Positions 1 through 11,700 of a stretch of DNA of 64,000 nt are shown here, one piece after another. Position 1 is the first letter of the stretch, and each line of letters begins with the position of its first letter. Source of the stretch: Strigamia acuminata (lineage: Eukaryota > Arthropoda > Chilopoda > Geophilomorpha > Linotaeniidae); NCBI GenBank assembly GCA_949358305.1, contig OX442315.1, positions 21,106,427 to 21,170,426 of the forward strand, written 5' to 3'. Position numbers and translations under genes: made by a program. The notes under the pieces were generated by a model, which saw nothing but the letters and a program-made list of their open reading frames with translations, did no database searches and was not told the DNA's origin.

Positions 1-2370
1 AACGCCAACGTCGCACTCTGTCCCGCTCGCACAACGCGGCATGGCGTACGGTTTCGGTGGACAGAATGAACGGTACACTTCAAATATTTGCCTTCGTCCG
101 TGGGCCCGATCGTCAACTCGTCTTCCTCGCGAATAATGCCTTTAGTGAGCAGCCCGCCGACAACAAATCCGACGTCGGGCACTCTGAACGTTTCGTCCAC
201 TTGAAATTCGGTCAACTCTTGCATCAATCTCTCGCGTTCCTTGGTGCTCATGAACGGCGGTAAAACGTTTAGAAATTTCGTCAGCAACTCCAGACCGTCA
301 CCGGTTACGCTGGAGATGGTGAAAAGTGGGGTGACGCATTCGGACACCAACGACGACGCTGCGGTGATCACGTCGTCTTCGGATCGAATCACGAGCGGAA
401 CTTTCTTACATCCGGGTGATTTGAGAATTCTCTCCAATTGAGCCATCGTCCGGGTGAGAATGTGGGGTGGACACACGTCTATTTTGCTTACAACCACGAA
501 AACGGGAACTTCCAATGCCATCGCGATGCCCAAATGCTCTTTCGTTGTTCCTGCAACTCCCGTTTTGGCGCTTACGACTAACACGGCGTAATGTGGCGAA
601 TATCCGGTCATTCCGAAAATGGTGGTTTTTAAATATTTGTAGTGTCCAGCCAAATCGAGAAAGGTGATGAGTTTACTCGACGCCTCGCAGATGTCTTCGG
701 CGGTGTGCGAGTCGCTGTAGTTAATCGTTCGACCTTCTGAATCGAACCCGAGTATTTCGTGACTGATGGACGATGTCCGTCCGGATTGAATTTCGTGCAA
801 GTGTCGAAATAAATTAAGTCGAGCTCGACCACGTCCGTTATCCAATTCGCCTTGAGTTAGAACTCCAAGCAGCGTACTTTTACCTGCGTCAACGTTGCCT
901 AAAACAGCTACACGCAAGTCTATACTATGTTGATCGTCCGGCACCTTAAAGTTATAAACAAAAAATTAAAATAAAAAACAAATGAATTAATTAGTTAATT
1001 TTTACTTTTCTAACTAAAACTTCAGCTGCTTTTCGCGGCTCCTTTTCGTCGCTGCCAATTTCGATTACACGTTCCCTTATTATTGTGATCGTGGCTCCGA
1101 GTTTATCCGCCATTAACCGAAGTGTGTGTAGAGATGCCGCCATATCGGACGAAGACAAACCAGCCAGAATGCCATTGTCCTCTACACCAATCTCGTAAAT
1201 TGCTTCGCCCTGTCCTTCGCGGAGCCGCCATTTCATCTAGAAAATACATAAATAAAAGAGTAATTAATATTTTGTTTAAAAAAAATAAAATTATTTAAAA
1301 AATACCTGAGTTACGAGATGCTCAAAACGGCTCTGTGAAGGATTTACTAATTTTAATTTATATTCCACGTTTCCTTCGCCTGGTTCTGGCGGCAAAGACA
1401 ATGGCATACACTTCGTTTCCCCATTAGATGCGCACGAAGCGTCAAACAGACCCACTAAGGCCGAATCCATAGAAACCTGCAAAAATAAATATTACAAAAA
1501 TTTAAAAATTTAAATTATAAACAACAACAAAAAACATCAATTTTAACCTTCTGTATAAAATTGACCTTGACTCAAGACTTTGTTTCCCAATTTGGAGTAG
1601 GTACCTGTTTTAAGTTTAAAATACCATCGTATTTCGTAATGGGTATTGAATAACTACCAATGTTCATCCATTTATAATACTCTTTTTGCTTTGTGCTTTA
1701 GATATTAAAAGAAAGTAGGTTAATGTGCATAATTACGAGGAAGTATACCGTACTTGCCCAGAAAATAGGTGAACAACTTTTCTTTCTAGAAAAATTGCTA
1801 CTGAACTGTAACTAACGCAAAAAACTTGTTTATGTTCGTTACCTTTCTCTTGCTTTGTGTCGCAAAACAGTTAATTGCGATTGGCATGTTAATTGATTGG
1901 CATATAAAATGTAAACAATTTTTAAATTCTTTCATCGGCATTCATTCAACGCTATTTTTAGCGTTTGGTCACGTGAGAATAAACGTCAGTCTTCAATTTG
2001 ATCCAGCTGGATGTATTTTAACCATTTTTCTGATTTTTTTTTCTTTTAAATATTTGATAATTAAAACCAAACTTCAACCGTTGGTCATTTCATTCAATTT
2101 TCAGCACCCGAAACATTCTTGAATTACATGTCTTTACAAACACATCGTACCGAAATTAGAGCATGAATTCAGATTAAATGTTACTTATTAAAACATTCTT
2201 TCTTTACATAAACATCTCACCTGATGTCAACAAATCTGTCGGGCCCTTACCGCAGCTGACATCTAACGACAATTCACTTTTTCTTTTGTAAACTGTACCA
2301 ACTCACCCGCAATCCGTTGGACTAATAATTAAAATCCAAAAATTGAATTATAAATAAAGCTTACCTTCAT
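1..2370 (-). CDS. GTPBP2: GTP-binding protein 2 (GTPBP1/2 family translational-type GTPase), C-terminus beyond window
   Basis: Exons on the minus strand: 2370-2365, 1476-1306, 1236-1006, 944-1 (continues off the left edge); all junctions are GT-AG and phase 0. The visible 450 residues match the GTPBP2 family. There is an N-terminal segment with EYKLKLVNPSQ and MKWRLREGQGEA, then the G domain with G1 GNVDAGKST, a switch region HEIQSGRTSSIS, G3 DLAGH and G4 SKID, then the start of domain II. GTPBP1/2 proteins are EF-Tu-like GTPases; GTPBP2 acts with Pelota in rescue of stalled ribosomes in vertebrates (family knowledge). The first exon encodes only Met-Lys and ends ATGAAG|gtaagc; the next exon reads on in frame, but an internal Met at 1470 could start the protein instead. 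The 888-bp first intron (2364-1477) shows nothing else recognisable. The start lies about 65 bp from a TATA-like box. Confidence 0.93.
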
Positions 2371-2434
2371 TGTGTGAAATGCTTGCAAGTGAAAAATCAG
2401 ATTTAAACATATTGAACACGATGTCAGTTTCGGT

Positions 2435-2444
2435 TTTATATAAA
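2435..2444 (-). promoter_or_regulatory. TATA-like box of GTPBP2
   Basis: On the minus strand the sequence reads TTTTATATAAA, 65-70 bp upstream of the ATG at 2370. A transcription start about 30 bp downstream (near 2405) would give a very short leader. This is inferred from the motif and spacing only. Confidence 0.45.
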
Positions 2445-2678
2445 ACCTGGCACTGGTTCAATTACGCAAAACCAGGCTTTTAATTGGTCGAGAGGAAAAT
2501 CCATTTTGTTAGGTTGTTTTTGATTCGCTAGTACGATAAGCCGCAACATTTCACCATTTGTTTCATTTATTTCTTATTTATTTCATCATATTTTTCACTG
2601 TATTTTGAATATATACGGTAGCATATTTTTTATTAAATATTAAAAATTAAAAATTCATATTTTATCACGATTTCAACA

Positions 2679-2684
2679 TTTATT
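2679..2684 (-). terminator. Poly(A) signal of SMYD5
   Basis: AATAAA on the minus strand, about 70 bp past the SMYD5 stop codon and about 240 bp before the inferred GTPBP2 promoter. Confidence 0.5.
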
Positions 2685-2751
2685 TTGATTTAGTGCAGAA
2701 ATGTAAAATTTTTACTTAAATTTAAGAAAACATCACAGATCACACTGCATT

Positions 2752-4609
2752 TTAGGTTTCACCATTCGCTTTATCGTCGTCGTCGTCTTCTTCGTCGATA
2801 CTAGTTGCATCCTCATCATTAATTTGTGCTTGACACTTCTCACACTTGCAATTAAAAAGATAGTTTTCCCTAAAAATAATAACTTGTAATTATTTAACAT
2901 TTGCCAACATTAATTCAAATGTTTTACCTCAATATCTTCCTGCGACTATGTCTACTACGATCTTTGTTGCATTCATCCAAGTAACTCACACAAATTTCCT
3001 ATGATAAGACATTAAAACATGGACATATAGTACACGATATTTACGTCATACCTCATCGACATCGATATCACTTGTCGCAATCATGACTAAATTAAAATTG
3101 TTATCGAGAAAGGTTGCTTCAGCATTTGGCACACAGCTATGATTACCTGCCAAATTCACGAAAAACTCATAAATAATCGCTCATTCATTAATAATAAACA
3201 ATTGACAACTTACATGAGCTCTGTAATGGATAAAGCGCAGATCCTTCGTTGTTTAAAAATCCTCCAGACTCTAGAATATTAAAAATTTGTAGTAATAAAA
3301 TAATAAAATTGTTCAATTCTAATTTATTTTACCATTTTCTATATCAGTGTACAATTTATCAATGAAGTTATCGAGATTATTTCTCTCGTCAGGGACCAAA
3401 TCCAAATTGTCACAATTTTTAACCCAAATACCTAACGGGCTGCAATAAAAATAAAAATTTAATCAAACAAAATTATATAAATTTTTTCTAAATAAAATTT
3501 ATTTACGTCGTTCCAATTCCTTGACCATTCATTCCCACTAAAGCAATAAGTGACTGGAAGCCTGCAGGAGTATACCACTGAAATTAAAATAAATAAATTT
3601 AATAAAAATACGAAATCTAAACCACCATTTTTATTTATACCTGTTGTACATTTTCCTCATAAACAACATTCATCATCAGTTGTCTCAGTGTCTCCAATTG
3701 ATCCTAAAACATCTCCTAAATTAGATCGCACTCAAATGCAAACAATATTTTAAAAAAAAACCCAAACCTGAAATTGAGCGCCTAGCAACTTGTGAGCAAT
3801 TTCTTCCTCTTCATTTACAGTATTATGACAAAACTGATCGAACAAGCATATTGCGCCTTGTTTGTGTTTTGCCTGTTTAACTGTAGCAATAATACGAGCA
3901 ACTAACATTATGTTGGCCGTTTCAGGTGGATAATGCATATTCCTAATTCAAAAAATCCAAAAATAATTTTAAAAATCAATAAATAACATCAAAATAGAAA
4001 TAAAAAACCTCCAAGCTTCTTGTAATTGTACAACTGGATGATTATGATCCAGCGTGAATGAGCCCCTGCAAAGTGTCTCGTGGTACTGACTCCAAGCGGC
4101 ATCCCGACATTCGGGTGAGCAGTAACTCACCTAAAATTTAAAATGCATGAATTAATAAATGTCTTTGTTTTGAAAATCCAATTGCTCTTACATCACAATA
4201 CAAACAGGTAACGAAAGTTTCTTTTTTAGTGGCGCAGCACTGAGGATATGGTAATGTCAAACTAGGATTTGCTGCTAATCTTTTGGCGTTTTCTTCTGCC
4301 GATTCCATCGGTCTCATACAGAAGTCGCAGGCCAAATATCCATAGACGGAATTCCAAAGAAATTGACAACAAACCAATGGCCTCTCTTCGAAGATCACAT
4401 CGCCTTCTTTGAACTTTTTGCGAGCGAATAAACCTTTGCCCTATAACGATAAAATTAGATTGTTTAGTTTGGTTCATATTTATTTTGGTGGTGTTTACTT
4501 TGGTGCCTCCAATAACTCGAACCTCGACGACAGGTGGATTTGTACTGTTAGTGGGTGATTCATCTTTTCGATCCACGTGCGATTGGTAATTGTATTTTGC
4601 TTCCGCCAT
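2752..4609 (-). CDS. SMYD5: SET and MYND domain-containing protein 5
   Basis: Eleven exons (4609-4499, 4440-4192, 4130-4009, 3942-3768, 3703-3641, 3577-3507, 3439-3333, 3270-3214, 3146-3052, 2998-2928, 2869-2752) give 412 aa, close to the vertebrate length of about 418. Start chosen at 4609: it has A at -3 and G at +4, and the frame has no upstream ATG. SET-N begins at [17 protein letters not shown]. The zinc-binding insert has Cys pairs CDFC, CLYCD and YCSPEC. The [23 protein letters not shown] block, the [12 protein letters not shown] motif and the [20 protein letters not shown] post-SET block are typical of SMYD5. SMYD5 is a lysine methyltransferase: histone H4K20/H3K36 and, in later work, ribosomal protein uL3 are reported targets. 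As in vertebrates the C-terminus is acidic, here EEDDDDDK, so the GTC-repeat DNA at 2775-2790 is coding rather than a neutral microsatellite. Confidence 0.95.
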
Positions 4610-5715
4610 GCTAAGTGGTGTAGCAGTTTGGATAGAATTTGACACTATACTTGTGTTGTCCTTTTTGAGTTTTTAGGAATTAATTTTTGCAATAAAATTC
4701 ATTAGAAGTCGAGTGGTTGGTACAATCAGTGCGGAAAACGTGGTTGGAAGCCATTTTCTTTTTTCATGCGATCCTTGCGTCAAATTTTAAAATTGAATTT
4801 TGTGCAACTCGATAATCACGTAAAAATCAATAAATTTTATCTAATTTTGCGTCGTTGTTGTTGTTGTTTTTAACATTTTTCTTGGAAGAAAATTGTCGCT
4901 GTTTTGTCGCTTTTTATAGCTTTTTAAATTAAAAATTAAAAATTGTTATTTTTCTCTTTTTTAAAAAAATAATTAAATATAAATCAAAAATAAGTTTCTT
5001 TTTTTTCCCCTTTGCTGTTTAGAATTTTATCTTATTAATTATTAATATATATTAATTTAAGATAAAAAAAATTATTCTTGTTTGTAATTTTGCTAAAAGG
5101 TGGCGCCAATGTATATTTTAAAGAATTACCGCGATCACAATAAGCCACAAATACGAAAATAAACCAAACACAAATAAAATAATAAAATAAAACTACAAAA
5201 ACCAAAACATTTCAAAACTTATCACAAAAATAAATCCGACATATAACAAACGAAAATCCAGTTTTATTCCTCGATCTACCTTTAACGCACACAAATGACG
5301 TAAAACACAGATACTCCCTCCGTAATTTCATAATAACCAATAGCGAGAAAGAGTCCGCCAGAAGCCCATCTCGATCAACCCAGTCCCTACATGATGGTGC
5401 TAGAGAGTGACCTACGATTTACTTAAAGCCGTGTTCCTCACACTTTGTCGCCGCTAACCGCCTTCATCAGGTCTCAGTTGGCATTTTGCCAATGGTGAGT
5501 TCTTTCTTAGTGACGCATAAACGGTTTGTGAGAAAATTGATTGAGCACTTCAACTATGACTATCCATGGCTAGAAGTCGGCCGCGACATCCCCTCTAATA
5601 CGGGACGAGATGAAACTGGAGCCTCATGGACCCCCGTCAAAACAAAGGACTAATGTGGAACCATCAGCGACGAATTTACCATGCTAATATTTGCGCTTGG
5701 TAAATTACCTTCATA
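4610..5715. promoter_or_regulatory. Divergent intergenic region between SMYD5 and ADGRA
   Basis: About 1.1 kb, AT-rich in its left half (4790-5260). From 5340 base composition becomes balanced. At 5485-5499 the sequence CCAATG|gtgagttc looks like the donor of a 5' untranslated exon, with possible acceptors around 5668. The ADGRA leader may therefore be spliced. No ORF or RNA gene is seen. Confidence 0.4.
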
Positions 5716-8700
5716 ATGGGCCCGTTTCTTGGGTTCCTAGGTATTTGCTTGTTGGCCTCACTTGCGGGATTGCGGACAACGTCCGTAGATCTTACCAGCG
5801 CGTGTCCATCCAGTTGCACGTGCAACTCAATTGGTCCCCCAGCCGACCCGAGTGAGGCCGGCATCCGCGTCGAATGTCGTTTCGAGAGCCCGCAATTAGA
5901 GGACGGACGGGGTGCGCATCAACTTATGGACAACCTCAGTCTTCCGGATAATGTTCTTCAATTGTGAGTTAATTATTAAGCAATCTAAAATAGAAACACG
6001 TTTTTAGCTCCTTTTACCATGTTCTGGTTTGTTTTCTTTGTATATTGGGCTATATTAGCTCATTTTCAGGTGTACTATCACCACTCACACTTGGATTTTT
6101 GGGGCCCTTTGGTTTAAATTCACATAAACAAAGGTTGGGGCAGTGGGCCTATTTTTGGGGCCCTATTTGGATTTTTTTTTTTTTTTTTTTTTTTTTTAGA
6201 AAATTTTTATTTTGAATTTTTATTTCTGGAATTTTGGGCCCTTTCTGACCAATGGGGCCCTTTTTATGAAAACCGCAAGAACCTGTAAACCCGCCCCAAT
6301 TCGGGGGCTCTTAAAATTTAAATTAATTTTTTTTAATTTTTTTTTATTTGGGGCCTTTTGACGAGCGGGGCCTTGGGTTACGGCCCAATTATCCCACATT
6401 CAGCTCGAACTGTTTTCATTTTAGAATTTTTTTGTCAAATCATTTCCAATCAGTCGTGAAGAAATGGTTTGTCATTCATTACCATATTGCAAACCCTGAT
6501 GTGAAAAGGAGTCAAAGGAAAGCCGATGTCAAAACTTGAAATAGAAGAATTGAAAGGTTGTACAAGCAATGAAAAGAAAAAAGTCTTTGAGGCAGCCCGA
6601 ATTCAAATACCCATCAGTCCTTCTCTCTCTGCCTCATTGCAAGTCCATTCAGGTTTACTAAAGGGGATTGACGTGGGTGGCAGATTGGTATTGGGGTCCT
6701 AACACAGACCTTTTAGGGCTAAGGGCAAGTGCAAAGGTTTCTCTTGATCTACTTTTTTTCCTCTCTCTTTCTCTCTGTTTCTCTTTAAATCATTTGCCAA
6801 GTCTACAAACAGTTTGTTGGTACACGCCATTTTATTGACTATTTTTCTAGTTGCACGAACTGTAATTGGCAATTGAGCGACATTTGACAGGTGAATGCCC
6901 ACACCTTGTTTACTTATGAATTGTCTTCGAGATTTAAAGGGTTTAAACGGTTATTTATCGATCGGTTGATCATTCCTGCGAGATAAAAAAAAATGGCGGA
7001 TTAGTCTATAATTCATTCGAGAAAGTGATAATACGGTTTGATGACTAATTAGTTGAATTAGATGATTATATTGCGAGGTAATTATAAATTTTATGGAGAT
7101 ATTTTTATTTTCTATGTTTGGATGTGGAATTTGCGGCTCTTGTTGTGGTCAGGTCGGGTCAATAACTCATTGATTTCTCGTCTAATCGACTTATCCTCCA
7201 AAATCAAATTCCCTTTCTTATCCTGGATCAGTTAATTGCGTTTGATTTTTATCGGCTGCGCAATTATTTAAATCGAAGATTCCTTCGGAGCTGCAGAAAA
7301 TGAGCTGACGTGGGATTAAAAGGAATTAATCAACGCTTGTTTCCTTATCTTTCCAGGGATTTAAGTAACAACAAGATCGAAGTGGTAGAAGAAGCAAGTT
7401 TTGTTGCACTACCGATGCTACAAGAATTGTAAGTATTTTTTTCTTTTTAGTTATTTGCACGGATTGGTTAATAAACGGACAATAAAGGGCATAAATGTTG
7501 TAACCAGCTCTTTATTGTCCGTTTATTAACCTCACCCGATTTTAACACAAGCTCAAATGAAATGTAATGGTAATGTAATGTAAATGTAACGGTAACGTAA
7601 TGTAAATGTATCGGTAACATAATGTAAATGTAACGGTAACGTAATGTAAATCTAACGGTAACGTAATGTAAATGTAACGCAATGTAAATGTAACGGTAAC
7701 CTAACAGAAATGTAATGGTAATGCAACGGTAACGTAACAGTAATGATAATTAGGGTACCTCAGAAGTAATGATAACGGGCAGTAACTAGTTACTTTTTTA
7801 GCTGAATAACCATAACGGTAACTAGTTACCAAATTGCAGTAACTCACGATACCTTGTATTTAGTTATTACTCTACTTTATGCTTTGTATGACGTTACGAT
7901 AGACGAAGCCTTCTTCAATGGCATCAAGAAGTTTCACTTCTAGCGTGTGGTCTTAAGCACGCACTCATTTTTTTTTTCAATTAACGGTACAGTTTTGCTG
8001 CGTAATAAATTTCCTTTAATTCGTTTTACTCGGCACGGAGGCAGGGAATATAAAAATGGTGCAGTTTCGTGTCAAAAAAGAGAGACGTGCGAGTTATGAC
8101 GCTCTCGAAACACTCGCTTTTTTAAAGTGATTTTTGGTGCTAGAGTTGGAATATAAAAATTTTAGTTTTTGTAATCGTGTAATCAAGATTTATGTCACGA
8201 AACATAAAAACATTAATGGTTGTGTTGTTGTTGGTGATTAGAAAAAAATTTCACGCATGTGCTGTTAAACGAGGACGCTTGAGAGATGGTGGATGGGAAA
8301 TGTTGTTAATGATGGTGGGTGGATGAGCTTTTTCAGTGGTTAGAAACGAGGTCTTATTGGTACGATCACTTTGTGCATCAGTTATGTTTCATGCTTGTTA
8401 TTTAGGCGTCACAGGACGAATTAAATTGGTGGAAAGGTTGAATAAACTGTGAATGTATGCATTTATTCTGCTTAGACGTTGCACGAAGGCGCGTGTTCAT
8501 CTTTTTCCTGTTTGCAATATTTCTTTCGTGGTGGAGTTGTTTCCCATTTATCTTGTTCATTTATTTGTTTGCCGGGTGCATTGAATTGAGTTTTAAAGGC
8601 GACAAAAGATTTTTTTTTTATAGTGAGAATCAATTATTTTTTACGCGTGATTGTGTGATTGAAAAATAATCGCCTTTTTCGGAAAAAATAAATAAAAATC

Positions 8701-11700
8701 GAGTTTTCAGTTGATGGAAATTTTTGATTACATGGACTGAAATTTGGTATTCAGTTTTACGGTCAAAAAGCATTGCGCATGCGCGAATGATCATTGAAGG
8801 ACATCACTAAAGTGAGCGTCGGATCACAACTCGCAATTAAAATATATTTCTTTGAAGATGAACAAACTGTATTACATTTTTAAAAAAATGAAATAGAAAA
8901 AAAAAATTTCTTTGTTTGATGACAAACACGAATTTCAGAACACCTGAATACGGTCTGATCGGTTTCCAAACTACAAATTCTGCAATTTTAATTTAAATTT
9001 CACCATCCTATGGGCATTCGGTTGCTCTTGAGTCGAACTGGAGCACTTTATTTTCTGCTTTCAAGTTAATGAAAAAAAGAAGTAAAATATCAAAAGAATT
9101 TCTTCATCTTTGAAAATCAAAAGCAGACGTCTTGAACGATTGGTATACCGACTGGGCACAGCGAATGGCATACAGCCGCTTGAAGGGTAAATCTGCACTT
9201 AATCAAGCAGGTTTTTAATGGTTAAATTTTCTTAAAAACCTTCTAATAAAAATGCAGACCAAAGATAAGAGATGGCGCGTAGCTGGGCATGAAACCTGAG
9301 GAAAAGGGCTTACAAATGACGAGATAATTATAAAATATGAAATGACGTCATGTTTTATGACAATTTCAAATGAACGAGGATAATTTGTACGTCGCATCGA
9401 GGAAAACTGAAACTGTCAAGGCAAATTCGTGTTTATTATGTATTTATTTATTTTTATTAATTCCCAATGCGATTAATTTATATAAATTAATACATATTGA
9501 TTTTTAGGGTAGCAAAGGGTTGTGTGAAATTGAGTGTTGAGAAAGCGAGTGTGGGTCATATCTCATTCGGGTTTTTCACCCTTCGGCTCACTCACGATTT
9601 ATGGCGGGGGAGCAGCTGGTTCTGCCGAGTCTCGTGCTGACGTCGTCCGGGTATTCATCAGAAGGCAAGAAAAATTTCGTTTCCTTCTTCCTTGAAAGAG
9701 GGGAAAGAAAAACGATTTTTTTTCTTCCGTTTCGAGCCGTTCATTCTTCAAAAATGAGCAGATATTATCGTTGCGGAGTCGTCTACTGAGTAATACGTCA
9801 AATAGGTGATCCAACTTTTTTGAGTTGCTGTCACTTGTCCAATTAAGCGATGAAACACGAGTTTTGATTCCCACCCGATTTGGAGTGGACTCGAGATTTT
9901 TTCATCCGATAATTCTCAAGCCCACAATTTCGTGGCTCGGCGGGGGCTTTTGGTCAATGGAGGGCCAGCTGTCTAAATACCCCCTCATCCTTTTTAAGGA
10001 ATTTACTTCTTCCCCTCTTTTGAAAAATTTTAAAACCGACATTTTTTTTTTTAAATATATTTTGATACTTGGAAAATGGAAAATTGCTTTGTTTCGAATC
10101 AAAAATAAAATACGCTTAATTCTGGTTTTACACGGTCTTTTTTTTGTGTACGATTTTGATTTAACGCGGTTAAAAAAATTAATTCAATTCCATTTTTATT
10201 CGATTTCCTTTGATTTAACGCGGTTAAAAAAATTGCCTTTTCAAAATTCCAATTTGATTTAAATTTTAAGGAAAAATATATAAACGTTACCACAAACCAA
10301 AAAACGTCTGAATTGTGATTGGTAGGAAATCAAGAACATTTAGTGTACGTCAACGTGCGAAAAACAATTAAATTTAGTGAGAAATTAAGAATAAATAGTG
10401 TGCAACTAATTTATGGCGATAAAATATATTTCAGTCTTACGCGTGTGTTTACGGTAGTTTCAATGAAATAAGTGTCTTAAATCACTTATTTTTCGAGGTA
10501 AACCGTGTCTTTTTCTACACAATTTTATTCTGGAACGTATCTACCGTGTGAAAACAGAATTGGGTGTAATTCTTAAAATTTTTAAAACATCGAAACACCG
10601 AATCGAAATTTGTGCAAATCGATTGCATTAAATATTTGATTTCATTTTTGTTATTTAATTTCGGTCGACCGCGTTTGCATTTCCTCCGGGCCTAAATCAT
10701 TCAGTATTTACATGACTTAAAGCGCCGCATCTTTCCAGTTTACTTTTCGTGAAAAACCGACAAAAAGATGTTTCGATCGCAGCTTCTCTTCGTCTTACAT
10801 GGCATCAATAATTCAAACCGGACTCTGTTCCCATGTCGTATTCTGGAATTATTATCGACCCACTGGATCCTGTCGCACTTGGGAAAAAAAAGAAGAAGAA
10901 ATCAACAGACGCAGGGAAGCGTCTCCACCCAGCAGGAAAGCGTCTGTGCACATCTTCCCACACCGACGACTCTGCTTCGTTTTATCATACCGTAAAACTT
11001 GGCTGAGATAAGCAGCTTGTTGATAACGTCTTATCAGCAAACGCAACTCAAATTTGTCTTCAAAGTAACAGAAAGTGATGCGCCCGTCTTTAAACACCCC
11101 GAAGTGTTTAATCATCTTGTTTGCGACATCACGTCGCCCCCTAACGTCGTCTTTTTATTACATTTGCCGAACCGAATTGTAGAAACTTCTTATCAATCTA
11201 TTCCATCCAATTACCAAATCGTAGTGGGAAAATCGCGCAAATTACCAGCAAACAACTGTCTGAACCGCGTCCCCCTTTGAAACTCGGTTGGGGGGTGCTC
11301 AAAGGATTCATTTCACTCTTTGGCGTCCCTCGCCTCGATTTCTTCTCGATCATGAATTCTTATCGCAATAAATTGAAGAAAGTCACACACTGAGTCATTC
11401 AGTGCCCCTCCCCGTGCCATGGGGGGAGTAAAAACAAGAGATTTTTAGGGGCGAAGGAAGAAAAATGGGGGATTTAAGCAGTGTTTCAAATGTTATCAAC
11501 GGAGTTCACTCGTAAAGTGTAAAATATAAGCCTAAGCGCGTTTTTGTAGTGTAACCACTATACCCCATGTTTTTATTCGAGAGATTTATTTAGGGGTTTA
11601 AAAGAGGGTTAAGTTTGGCTTTTATTTACAAAAGTTTGATCGTGGGCTGAAGGAGTGTGGGCAAATTGGGCGCTTGTTTGTTCATCTTTTCCCCTCTTGC

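Noticed and set aside
2770-2795. GTC trinucleotide microsatellite
   Set aside because: It is the coding strand complement of the acidic C-terminus (EEDDDDD) of SMYD5.
6095-6370. GGGGCCC-rich patch as a structured RNA or expansion repeat
   Set aside because: Only a few diverged words in T-rich DNA with no regular period.
9825-10262. 145-codon frame in ADGRA intron 2
   Set aside because: Low-complexity Lys/Phe/Ile-rich product made by A/T runs and the duplicated 23-bp block; opposite frames are equally open.
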